Source of the DNA: Arthrobacter sp. Soil762
GTDB lineage: Bacteria; Actinomycetota; Actinomycetes; Actinomycetales; Micrococcaceae
Direction: 5' to 3'
NCBI RefSeq assembly: GCF_001428335.1
Contig: NZ_LMSG01000012.1
Coordinates: 188,659-252,658, forward strand
Length of the DNA stretch: 64,000 nucleotides
In this document: positions 46,116 to 54,988 of the stretch, piece by piece
How positions within the stretch are numbered: the stretch's first letter is position 1
Layout of the letters: each line of letters begins with the position of its first letter
Notes under the pieces: model-generated
Told to the model about the DNA's origin: nothing
The model's input: the letters and a program-made list of their open reading frames with translations, nothing else
The model's database searches: none
Position numbers and translations under genes: made by a program

Positions 46116-47768
46116 TTAGCCTGCGAGCCCGTGTTCATAGGCATAGCTGGTGGCGGCTGACCGTGACGACAGGCCCAGTTTCAGGAAGATGTTGCTGACG
46201 TGCCGGGCTACGGTCTTCTCGCTCAGGTAGAGCTCGCCGGCGATGGCCCGATTGCCCCTTCCGGTTGCCAGCATCTGCAGGACTTCAAGCTCGCGGCGGG
46301 TGAGGAGACCCACCGTGCCAGGCGTCGCTTCGCTGTCCAACATGCCTTCGTGCAGCAGCGACGCCGCCCAGGTTGCCGCCGGCGCCGCGCCCAGGTCCAG
46401 GAGCGCAGCGTGGGCTGCCTCCAGGTACATCAGTGCGGAGGCCTCGTCGCCAAGTGCGCGGCAGGCACTGCCAGCCAGCGCCTGGCAGCGCGCCGCCTCG
46501 TACGGAACACCGAGTTCCTGCCACAGCCTCCACGCCTCCCGGAGCGGTTTCAGGGCAGCGGAGGGGTCGCCGTCGGCCAGGCGGACCGCGCCGTCCGCCT
46601 GGCCGGCAACGGCCCGGATCATGGGCATAGAGAATTCACTGGCCAGGGCTTCCAGCTCCTGAAAACCTTGCCGCGCGGCTTCCAGGTCGCAGGCAGCCAA
46701 CTCGATCTCCACCAGTGCCGGCAGCATGTTCCGGCGGGTTGCGACGTCTGCCGCGGCAGCTGCCCTACGGATCATCGCTTGTGCCTGTAGCGCATTTCCA
46801 CGGGCAAGCCAGAGCAGCGCGAGGCCAGGCTGTGGCTCATAGCCTGATCGGGCGGCCTGCCGGTAGGAAACTTCGGCGTCGTCCAGTTTTCCACTCAGCC
46901 GTTCCACCTCCCCCTGCTGGTAGTAGCCTCCGTAGAGCGCCTGAGGGTCCCCCCTTACGGCAAGTCCCTGGGCAGCAGCAGCCGCCATCAGTGCCTCGGC
47001 CCAGGCCCCATGGAGCATGAAGAGTTCGGCGCGGTGCGACTGGCACTGGCCGCTGAAGGACACCATGTCAGGGCGTGCACGGCACCAGCGGTCCAGGGCA
47101 GCCGTCCATTCCAGGGCCCTCTCCAGATCGAAGACCAGGTGGCAGTTGCCGATGACTGCGCAGTAGATAATCCCCGACGGGATCGGGGAGAGTTCACCTG
47201 CCGTGACGGCCACCATGACCTCGTCAAACATCTTGAGTCCCTTGTCAGCGTGACCAAGCATCAGCGTCGCCTGGCCTGTGCCGAGGAGGGCCAGCGCGGA
47301 CACGTCTTTGTCGTGGAACCGCTGGCCGAAGTCCGCAACGCGGGTGAAGACCTGCAGGGCGCCTACCGGATCGCCGCCGTATAGCTTGCCGAGGCCCATC
47401 GGAAGAAGCAGAAGGCCCTGCACGGCGTCGGGCTCGGCCAGTTCATCCACGAGCCTCTGGCCACGGGCAAACCAGCCCCCGGCCCGTGCCGCCTCCCCCA
47501 GGTTCATCAGCTGCATCCCCATCCAGCCCGCACACCGGGCGGCGCCCACGACGTCGCCGACAACGAGGTACTCCTCATGCGCCCGTGTGAGGGTGTCCAG
47601 TCCGGCCGTTGTGTTGCCGGTCAGGATTTCCGCGATGGCGAGCCGGTCAAGGTCCGGTGCCGGCAGCCCGCCGCGCTGGTCGGCATCCCGGAAGATCTCG
47701 AAGGCATCGGTCCAGCGGTGCTCGCGGAACGCCGACCGGCCCTCGTCGATGCCCGTCTCAGCTGTCAT
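46116..47768 (-). CDS. LuxR-family regulator with TPR-like N-terminal region
   Basis: A ~550-residue regulator. Nearly all of it is TPR-like helical repeats rich in Ala/Leu/Gly (for example GWMGMQLMNLGEAARAGGWFARGQRLVDEL and QGEVERLSGKLDDAEVSYRQAARSG), without a P-loop ATPase domain. The last ~60 residues are a LuxR helix-turn-helix: LLTRRELEVLQMLATGRGNRAIAGELYLSEKTVARHVSNIFLKLGL. ATG 47768 follows AAAGGGG; an upstream in-frame ATG at 47789 is also possible. It lies 110 bp upstream of the flavoprotein operon on the same strand and may control it; the signal is unknown. Confidence 0.87.
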   Translation of the reverse strand: MTAETGIDEGRSAFREHRWTDAFEIFRDADQRGGLPAPDLDRLAIAEILTGNTTAGLDTLTRAHEEYLVVGDVVGAARCAGWMGMQLMNLGEAARAGGWFARGQRLVDELAEPDAVQGLLLLPMGLGKLYGGDPVGALQVFTRVADFGQRFHDKDVSALALLGTGQATLMLGHADKGLKMFDEVMVAVTAGELSPIPSGIIYCAVIGNCHLVFDLERALEWTAALDRWCRARPDMVSFSGQCQSHRAELFMLHGAWAEALMAAAAAQGLAVRGDPQALYGGYYQQGEVERLSGKLDDAEVSYRQAARSGYEPQPGLALLWLARGNALQAQAMIRRAAAAADVATRRNMLPALVEIELAACDLEAARQGFQELEALASEFSMPMIRAVAGQADGAVRLADGDPSAALKPLREAWRLWQELGVPYEAARCQALAGSACRALGDEASALMYLEAAHAALLDLGAAPAATWAASLLHEGMLDSEATPGTVGLLTRRELEVLQMLATGRGNRAIAGELYLSEKTVARHVSNIFLKLGLSSRSAATSYAYEHGLAG

Positions 47769-47869
47769 CTGGCCCCTTTCGGACACCAACCGCCCAACCT
47801 GTTCGCCCGCGCACGCTGGGTGCGGCGGTACTTAAGCGCCACGGTACGCCCGGTGGAGAAGCGGCACAA

Positions 47870-49393
47870 CTACGAACGCAGCAGCGCGCGCAGCGTCTGG
47901 ATGGTGTCGGCCTCCGCGGCTGTCTTGTCGTCGCGGTAGCGCTTGACGCGTGCGAACCTCAGCGCGATTCCGCCCGGATAGCGCGAGGACTGCTGAACCC
48001 CGTCGATGGCTATTTCGACGACGGTGACCGGCTCCAGCCAGACGGTGCCGGCCGTGCGCCGCATCTCGATCTCCTGGAACCGTTCGGTCTGCCAGCGCAA
48101 CAGCGCGTCGGTGAGGCCCTTGAACGTCTTGCCCACCATCACGTAACCGCCGGGTTCACCAAACTCTCCGGCCGGGTCCAGGGCGCCGAGGTGCAGGTTG
48201 GACAGCAGCCCAGTGCGCCGTCCCGAGCCCCACTCGCACGCGAGCACCACAAGGTCGTAGGTGAGCACCGGCTTCACCTTGATCCAGTTGGAACCACGCC
48301 GGCCGGCAGCGTAGGCCGATCCAACAGCTTTCACCACCACGCCCTCGTGGCCCGCGGCGAGCGCGTCGCGCGACACTCGCTCCGCGACGGCCGCGTCCGC
48401 CGTGATTTCCCCCGGGATCCGGTGTTCCGGGGCGATGCGCTCGAGCACGCCGATGCGCGTCGACAGCGGCTCCTCGAGCAGGTCGCGCCCGTCGATGTGC
48501 AGTACGTCGAAGAACCACGGATGCAACACCGTGGCCCGCACCGCATCCGTCCCGAACCGCGACATGGTCTCCTGGAACGGCCGCGGCCCGCCATCCTCGT
48601 CGAGCGCGAGTGTCTCGCCGTCGAGAATCACGTCGCATACCGGCAGTCCGCGCACCACCTCCACCACCTCCGGCAGCCGGTGGGTCACCTCGGCCAGGGT
48701 GCGGGTGTAGATGCGAATATCGTCGCCGACGCGATGCACCTGGATGCGCGCGCCGTCGAGCTTGTATTCCACGGACGCCTCCCCCGTGACCTCCAGCGCC
48801 GCGGTAGCGCTGGCCGCAGTTGCGGCGAGCATGGGCTGCACGGGGCGGCCGACGACCAGGCCGACGGCGTCAAGCTCTGCTGCGGTGCCCGTGATCGCCA
48901 GCAGTGCGGTCTCGCCGAGATCGCCGGAGAGCATCGCCGCGCGGCGTACGGCGTCGACCGGCCGATCGGCGGCGCGGGCAACGGCATCCGTCAGCACCCC
49001 CTCAAGCGCACCGGTACGCAATTCACCAAGCAGCACGCCGGCGATGAAAGCTTGCTCGCGCTCGGTGGCTGCCGCCGTGAGCAACCGGAGGGTCGCGGCG
49101 CGCTCCGCGGCTGATCCAGCGCCTGCGGTGACGAGCAGCCGATCCAGCGCAGCATCGAGGTCGGCCACAGTCAGGCTCGGTTCGGCGGCTGGCTCCCCCA
49201 TGGCTGCTGTCATACCGCGCCAGCCGATCCCGACACGGCCCTGTCGCGGCTTGGCGATGAGCAGCCCGACGGCGGCCGCGATGTCCGCGGGCTCGAGCCG
49301 GCGCAGCAGGTCGGCCAGTGCGTCGACCTTTGCGAGTCGGGAGCGGGTCGACGCGACGGCATCCGTGGTTTTCACAAGCTCGTCGAGCAGCAT
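47870..49393 (-). CDS. ATP-dependent DNA ligase (LigB-like)
   Basis: A 507-residue ligase like mycobacterial LigB (the same length). A helical DNA-binding domain (residues ~1-190) precedes the nucleotidyltransferase core: the adenylated lysine in SVEYKLDGARIQVHR, then motifs IRIYTRTLAEVTHRLPEV, CDVILDGETLAL, HEGVVVKAVGSAYAAGRRGSNWIKVKP. An OB-fold with TFKGLTDALLRWQTERF and a C-terminal RFARVKRYRDDKTAAEADT block follows. Codon choice differs from the neighbours (more CTC, TCG, CGC and GATGCC). The adjacent reductase gene shares the bias. Housekeeping LigA is not in the window, so this one is probably accessory in repair. Confidence 0.93.
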   Translation of the reverse strand: MLLDELVKTTDAVASTRSRLAKVDALADLLRRLEPADIAAAVGLLIAKPRQGRVGIGWRGMTAAMGEPAAEPSLTVADLDAALDRLLVTAGAGSAAERAATLRLLTAAATEREQAFIAGVLLGELRTGALEGVLTDAVARAADRPVDAVRRAAMLSGDLGETALLAITGTAAELDAVGLVVGRPVQPMLAATAASATAALEVTGEASVEYKLDGARIQVHRVGDDIRIYTRTLAEVTHRLPEVVEVVRGLPVCDVILDGETLALDEDGGPRPFQETMSRFGTDAVRATVLHPWFFDVLHIDGRDLLEEPLSTRIGVLERIAPEHRIPGEITADAAVAERVSRDALAAGHEGVVVKAVGSAYAAGRRGSNWIKVKPVLTYDLVVLACEWGSGRRTGLLSNLHLGALDPAGEFGEPGGYVMVGKTFKGLTDALLRWQTERFQEIEMRRTAGTVWLEPVTVVEIAIDGVQQSSRYPGGIALRFARVKRYRDDKTAAEADTIQTLRALLRS

Positions 49394-49479
49394 GGCATCA
49401 GTCTGCCACGCCCGCCGACGCTGGACAGTGAAGAACGCGAACGCTGGACAGCACCGGGACGCCGTTCCAGAATGGACGC

Positions 49480-50082
49480 GTGGGCATCATCGTCGCGAAC
49501 CTGTTCATCACCCTCGACGGCGTCTACCAGGCGCCCGGCGGTCGCGAAGAGGACACCGAGAGCGATTTCGCCTTCGGTGGCTGGCAGGCGCCGGTGTCAG
49601 ATGACGAGGCCGATGCCGCCATCGGCGCCGAGGTCGGCCTCATTGACGCCCTGCTTCTCGGCCGGAAGACCTACGACATCTTCGCGGCTTACTGGCCGCA
49701 CCAGTCTGACGACGTCGGCAGCACGCTCAACCGGGTGCCCAAGTTCGTCGTCTCCAGCACGCTGACCGCTCCGAGCTGGGCGGGCACCACGGTGCTGCCG
49801 GATGCCGCGGCCGCGGGTCGGCTCCGTGAGGAGTACGACCAGGTGCACATGTTTGGCAGCGGCGTCCTCATCCGTTCCCTGCTGGCGGCAGACGTGATCG
49901 ACCGCCTGCACTTCTGGCTCTATCCGGTCACCCTCGGGCAGGGCAAGCGCCTCTTCGACGCCGGGACTATCCCCGCCTCCTTCCGTCTCGTCGAGCCGGC
50001 GCGCACCTTCCCGAAGGGGGCGGTGTCGCTGGTCTACGAGCGCGCGGGCGACGTCAAGACGCAGGACATGCCGGGCGCGTAG
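49480..50082 (+). CDS. dihydrofolate reductase-family (RibD C-terminal) protein
   Basis: A 200-residue DHFR-fold reductase. It begins with the strand IIVANLFITLDGVYQAPGG, has LLGRKTYDIFAAYWP in the NADPH region, FVVSSTLTAPSWAGTTVL and the glycine-rich GSGVLIRSLLAADVIDRLHFWLYPVTLGQGKRLF. These proteins are usually annotated as RibD C-terminal or dihydrofolate-reductase-like and seldom have a proven substrate. GTG 49480 has CAGAAT ending 6 nt upstream (a near match to the leaderless pattern). Composition resembles the neighbouring ligase gene rather than the rest of the window. Confidence 0.85.
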   Translation: MGIIVANLFITLDGVYQAPGGREEDTESDFAFGGWQAPVSDDEADAAIGAEVGLIDALLLGRKTYDIFAAYWPHQSDDVGSTLNRVPKFVVSSTLTAPSWAGTTVLPDAAAAGRLREEYDQVHMFGSGVLIRSLLAADVIDRLHFWLYPVTLGQGKRLFDAGTIPASFRLVEPARTFPKGAVSLVYERAGDVKTQDMPGA

Positions 50083-50113
50083 CGCGGGAAAGAGGGCCGC
50101 GAGTGAGCTGTGA

Positions 50114-50157
50114 ACACAAAGAACCGGCCCAGCCGAAGCTGGACCGGTTCTTTGTGT
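50114..50157. terminator. long bidirectional terminator between the reductase gene and groEL
   Basis: A 14-bp perfect outer stem (50114-50127 with 50144-50157), one mismatch, a 5-bp inner stem (50129-50133 with 50138-50142) and a CGAA tetraloop. It sits between two convergent stops and is the strongest hairpin in the window. Confidence 0.85.
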
Positions 50158-50171
50158 GGAGACCTAATGCA

Positions 50172-50230
50172 GGGCCCACGCCGTCCGGGTTCCCTGACCG
50201 AGCGAAGCGAGGTGAGGGGGACGGTGGGGA
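50172..50230 (-). repeat. structured 3' element downstream of groEL (copy 2)
   Basis: A 59-nt near-copy of the element after guaB, again abutting the stop codon (50231-50233). Outer stem here: CCCAC-CGTCC with GGACG-GC-GTGGG; inner CCCT with AGGG. Two outer base pairs differ from copy 1 on both sides, preserving the pairing. It lies between groEL and the long terminator. Confidence 0.75.
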
Positions 50231-51853
<1,623 letters not shown>

Positions 51854-51918
51854 TCAAAGACAGAACCCCGCGCTGCTGTTCAGTCAGGGACGGAACAGCG
51901 GCACGGGGATCCAAAGAG

Positions 51919-52212
51919 TTACTTTACGACGATCGCCAGAACGTCGCGGGCGGACAGCACGAGGTACTCGTTGCCACCGGTCTTGACTTCGGTTCCACCG
52001 TACTTGGAGTAGATAACGACGTCGCCAACGGCTACGTCGACAGGGACGCGGTTGCCGTCTTCGAAGCGGCCGGGGCCTACTGCAACAACTTCACCCTCCT
52101 GCGGCTTCTCCTGTGCGGAGTCCGGGATAACCAGGCCGGAAGCCGTGGTCTGCTCGGCTTCGAGCGGGCGGACAACAATACGATCCTCAAGAGGCTTAAT
52201 AGAGACCGACAC
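51919..52212 (-). CDS. groES: 10-kDa co-chaperonin GroES
   Basis: A 97-residue co-chaperonin that caps GroEL. It starts [40 protein letters not shown], including the mobile loop, and continues [30 protein letters not shown] and [17 protein letters not shown] 52212 follows AAGGAGAGG. A longer open frame from 52332 runs back through the leader and is rejected. It is the first gene of the groES-groEL operon. Confidence 0.96.
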   Translation of the reverse strand: MSVSIKPLEDRIVVRPLEAEQTTASGLVIPDSAQEKPQEGEVVAVGPGRFEDGNRVPVDVAVGDVVIYSKYGGTEVKTGGNEYLVLSARDVLAIVVK

Positions 52213-52325
52213 TCGGACCTCTCCTTCTACGTCAGCGAAATTTGTGGACAGTTGAGCCGCTTCGCCGTGGCTGGCAAACCGTCGTCGCGGTGCCGGCAGC
52301 AGCCTGGCTGGCAGCTCGTCATGTG

Positions 52326-52352
52326 TTAGCACCCTCCTAGGGAGAGTGCTAA
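52326..52352. promoter_or_regulatory. CIRCE operator 1 (HrcA site), downstream of the promoter
   Basis: TTAGCACCC-N9-GAGTGCTAA matches the CIRCE consensus in both arms except one base. It overlaps or immediately follows the predicted transcription start (about 52351) of groES-groEL, where HrcA would block transcription without heat stress. Confidence 0.93.
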
Positions 52353-52357
52353 TGATG

Positions 52358-52386
52358 ACTCTATGTACTGGTTAGCACTCGGTCAA
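52358..52386 (-). promoter_or_regulatory. groES-groEL promoter
   Basis: On the minus strand TTGACC (52386-52381), a 17-nt spacer and TAGAGT (52363-52358) form a near-consensus promoter. It is placed between the two CIRCE elements, giving a ~140-nt leader. Confidence 0.8.
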
Positions 52387-52398
52387 GGTGAGTGCCAG
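52372..52398. promoter_or_regulatory. CIRCE operator 2, overlapping the -35 box
   Basis: TTAGCACTC-N9-GAGTGCCAG matches CIRCE in the left arm completely and in 7 of 9 positions of the right. It covers the -35 box of the groES promoter. A paired site on each side of the core promoter suggests tight HrcA control. Confidence 0.85.
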
Positions 52399-52423
52399 AA
52401 TTATGTCTCCGGCGAACAGCCTG

Positions 52424-52807
52424 TTACCGGCCGGTGAGGTCCTCGAGATCGACGTCCTCGTCGCCGTCGTCCCCTTCACTGAAGGTTCCCCGCCGCAGAT
52501 ACAGCACCACGGCGCCGCCCACGGCAGCCAGCATCGAGGCCACCAGCAGGATGATGCCGCCTACGCGTGCCCCGGCATAAAGGCCGCGGATCTCCTGTGC
52601 CTCGTCCGTAGCGTCCTGGATGTCCTTGCCGCCCACGGAATACACAGTGGCGTTGAACGTGTCCAGAAAGAAGATGATCACCAGCAGCGCGACGCAGACC
52701 ACGGCCACTGCGGATCCTGCAATCAGCGCGGGGCGGGCGAACTTCACCAGGTCCGGGTTGCTGGTTTGGGGTAGTCCGGACGGCTGGGTGCCTGCGCTGT
52801 CTTCCAT
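52424..52807 (-). CDS. small two-helix membrane protein, unknown function
   Basis: A 127-residue protein with two membrane helices (PALIAGSAVAVVCVALLVIIFFLD and YAGARVGGIILLVASMLAAVGGAVVLYLRRG) separated by a ~35-residue extracytoplasmic loop, and an acidic C-terminal tail (EGDDGDEDVDLEDLTGR). ATG 52807 has TAGGGT ending 7 nt upstream; a longer frame to 52864 would overlap the divergent methyltransferase start. The stop lies just beyond the CIRCE region of groES. I recognise no family. Confidence 0.72.
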   Translation of the reverse strand: MEDSAGTQPSGLPQTSNPDLVKFARPALIAGSAVAVVCVALLVIIFFLDTFNATVYSVGGKDIQDATDEAQEIRGLYAGARVGGIILLVASMLAAVGGAVVLYLRRGTFSEGDDGDEDVDLEDLTGR

Positions 52808-52862
52808 GCCTTCAACCCTAGCCGGATCTGGCCGCCGGGCCACCTCCACTAGGCTTGAACCC

Positions 52863-54092
52863 ATGGCTCAAGCACCGCAGGACCAGATCGCCCCACTGCT
52901 CACCAGCGAAGGCTGGGAGCTCCTGGCGTCCCTGGGCCCGTACCGCGAGGACAAGTCCTTCGAACTCAACGCGGCCCTCCGCAAGGCCGGGCACTCCCCC
53001 GCGCTGGTCTCCGCCGTCCTCACCCAGTCCCGGCTCCGCACCAAGGCCGAGCTGAAGTTCGGCGAGTTCGCCCGGAGCATGCTCTTCACGCAGGCCGGGC
53101 TGGAACAGGCCACGCGACTCACGGTTGCAGCCAGGCATGCCGAGCGCTTTGCCCAGGCCGGCGTCCGCCACGTGGCCGACCTCGGGTGCGGCCTTGCCGC
53201 GGACTCCCTGGCACTGGCATCGATGGACATCACCGTCACGGCCGTGGAAATGGACGAAACCACGGCCGCCTGCGCCACGGTCAACCTCATCCCCTTCCCG
53301 AACGCCACGGTGGTGCATTCGGACGCCACCACCGTTCCCCTGGACGGGGTCGACGGCGTCTGGCTGGATCCCGCACGCCGCGTCACCTCCACGTCGGGTA
53401 CCAAGCGGATCTGGGATCCTGAGGCGTTTTCACCGCCGCTGTCCTTTGTGGAATCACTCGCCGCCACCGGGCGCGCCGTTGGCGTCAAAATGGGCCCCGG
53501 CATGCCGCACGAGTCAGTTCCCGCCGGCTGCGAAGCGCAGTGGGTATCGGTGGGTGGCGACGTCACCGAGGTGGCTCTGTGGTTCAACTCCGTGCGCAGG
53601 CCGGGAATCCGCCGCGCGGCGCTGCTGCTCGGCCCGCAGGGTGCCGCCGAGCTGACCAGCGCTGAAGACTTCGACGGCGGTCCCGCCGCGCCGGTGGGTC
53701 CGGCAGAGGGCTACCTGTATGAGCCCGATGGCGCGGTGATCCGCGCCGGACTGGTGGCCGACGTCGCGCTTCAACTGCGCGGGCACCTTCTGGACGAGCA
53801 CATCGCCTACATCTGCGCTCCGGAGCTGGTGGACACGCCGTTCGCCCGCGCCTACAAGGTCCTGGAAGTGATGCCGTACAACGTCAAGGCGCTCAAGGCC
53901 TGGGTGAAGGAGAACGGCATCACGGTGCTGGACATCAAAAAGCGCGGCACCTCGGTAACTCCGGAGGAACTGCGCAAGCAGCTGTTCGCCGGAAGCAAGG
54001 TGGCCGGGAAAAAGGCCGGCCAAAAAACAGCCACCCTCGTCCTGACCCGCATTGGGGAGGACCGGGTGGCCATCTCGGTGGAACCTGTCTAA
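52863..54092 (+). CDS. class I SAM-dependent methyltransferase with THUMP-like C-terminal domain
   Basis: A 409-residue methyltransferase. An N-terminal helical region (1-90) precedes the SAM motif HVADLGCGLAADSLALA (about 103-119), the acidic VTAVEMDE loop and VDGVWLDPARR (about 163-173), a DPPR-like catalytic-site motif. The C-terminal ~110 residues (YLYEPDGAVIRAGLVADVAL to the end, with EVMPYNVKALKAWVKENGITVLDIKKRG) match the THUMP-like domain, suggesting an RNA or protein substrate. ATG 52863 has TAGGCT ending 7 nt upstream. It diverges from a small membrane-protein gene 55 bp away. Confidence 0.88.
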   Translation: MAQAPQDQIAPLLTSEGWELLASLGPYREDKSFELNAALRKAGHSPALVSAVLTQSRLRTKAELKFGEFARSMLFTQAGLEQATRLTVAARHAERFAQAGVRHVADLGCGLAADSLALASMDITVTAVEMDETTAACATVNLIPFPNATVVHSDATTVPLDGVDGVWLDPARRVTSTSGTKRIWDPEAFSPPLSFVESLAATGRAVGVKMGPGMPHESVPAGCEAQWVSVGGDVTEVALWFNSVRRPGIRRAALLLGPQGAAELTSAEDFDGGPAAPVGPAEGYLYEPDGAVIRAGLVADVALQLRGHLLDEHIAYICAPELVDTPFARAYKVLEVMPYNVKALKAWVKENGITVLDIKKRGTSVTPEELRKQLFAGSKVAGKKAGQKTATLVLTRIGEDRVAISVEPV

Positions 54093-54119
54093 CGCAGCTA
54101 ACCGTCCTGAGACGCGGCC

Positions 54120-54938
54120 TTACTGGGCGCGCATGAAGTCCTCGGCGGCCCGGACCTGCTCGTCGGTGGGCCGGACACCGGTGTAGAGCACAAACTGCTC
54201 GAGCGCCTGGATGGTGGCCACCTCGGCCCCCGTGATGACCTGTTTCCCGGCGCCGCGGGCCGCCTTGATCAGCGGCGTCTCCGCGGGCAGCGCCACGACG
54301 TCGAACACCACTTTGGCTGCCGCGATCGCATCTTCCGGGAAGGACAGCGAGTCCACTTCCGGACCGCCTTGCATACCGATGGGGGTGACGTTGATGATCA
54401 GGTCCGCCGTCCCGCCGTCGAGCGTTGCCCGCCACTGGAACCCGTACTGCTCAGCGAGCGCCCGGCCGGTGTCTTCGTTCCGGGCGATGACGGTGACGTC
54501 CGTGAAGCCGGCGTCCCGCAGGGCGGCGACCGTGGCCTTGGCCATGCCGCCGGCGCCCTGGACCAGCACCGAATAGTCCGTGGGCACGGCGTTGCCGGCG
54601 AGGAGCTGCTCGATGGCGGTGTAGTCCGTGTTGTAGGCCAACAGACGCCCGTCGGTGTTGACGATCGTGTTGACCGAATCGATGGCTTTAGCGGAAGGAT
54701 CCAGCTCGTCCACGAGGGCCATCACGTCCTCCTTGTACGGCATGGACACCGCACAGCCGCGGATTCCCAGGCCCCTGACGCCGGCGATCGCCTGGGCCAG
54801 GTCGGTGGGGGCGAAGGCCTTGTAGATCCAGTTCAGGTCCAGCTGGTCGTAGAGGTGGTTGTGGAACCGTGTCCCGTTGTTGCTGGGCCGGGCCGACAGC
54901 GAAATACACAAGGTCATGTCTTTATTCAGAATGGGCAC
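54120..54938 (-). CDS. shikimate 5-dehydrogenase-like protein (SDH-L, HI0607 type)
   Basis: A 272-residue NAD(P)-dependent enzyme in the shikimate/quinate dehydrogenase superfamily. It starts MPILNKDMTLCISLSARPSNNGTRFHNHLYDQL rather than the standard AroE GxPIxHSxSP start, which is the mark of the SDH-L subgroup known from Haemophilus HI0607. VSMPYKEDVMALVDELDPSAKAIDSVNTI holds the lysine/aspartate catalytic region; VLVQGAGGMAKATVAAL is the cofactor motif; INVTPIGM follows. SDH-L enzymes are weak on shikimate and their true role is unclear, so aroE should not be assumed. Convergent with the methyltransferase; the GH3 gene follows upstream on the same strand. Confidence 0.87.
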   Translation of the reverse strand: MPILNKDMTLCISLSARPSNNGTRFHNHLYDQLDLNWIYKAFAPTDLAQAIAGVRGLGIRGCAVSMPYKEDVMALVDELDPSAKAIDSVNTIVNTDGRLLAYNTDYTAIEQLLAGNAVPTDYSVLVQGAGGMAKATVAALRDAGFTDVTVIARNEDTGRALAEQYGFQWRATLDGGTADLIINVTPIGMQGGPEVDSLSFPEDAIAAAKVVFDVVALPAETPLIKAARGAGKQVITGAEVATIQALEQFVLYTGVRPTDEQVRAAEDFMRAQ

Positions 54939-54988
54939 CTGTCCATTAAACAGCCGTTGCCCGTTTCGGCGATCTGTTGCGGGCCACG

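Noticed and set aside
49418..49455. Direct repeat of ACGCTGGACAG before the reductase gene
   Set aside because: Two 11-nt copies 21 nt apart could be chance or an operator half-site pair, but there is no symmetry and no support for a target-site duplication.
52213..52332. groES extended to 137 residues
   Set aside because: The extra 40 residues run through the operon leader; the GroES start is at GTG 52212 after AAGGAGAGG.
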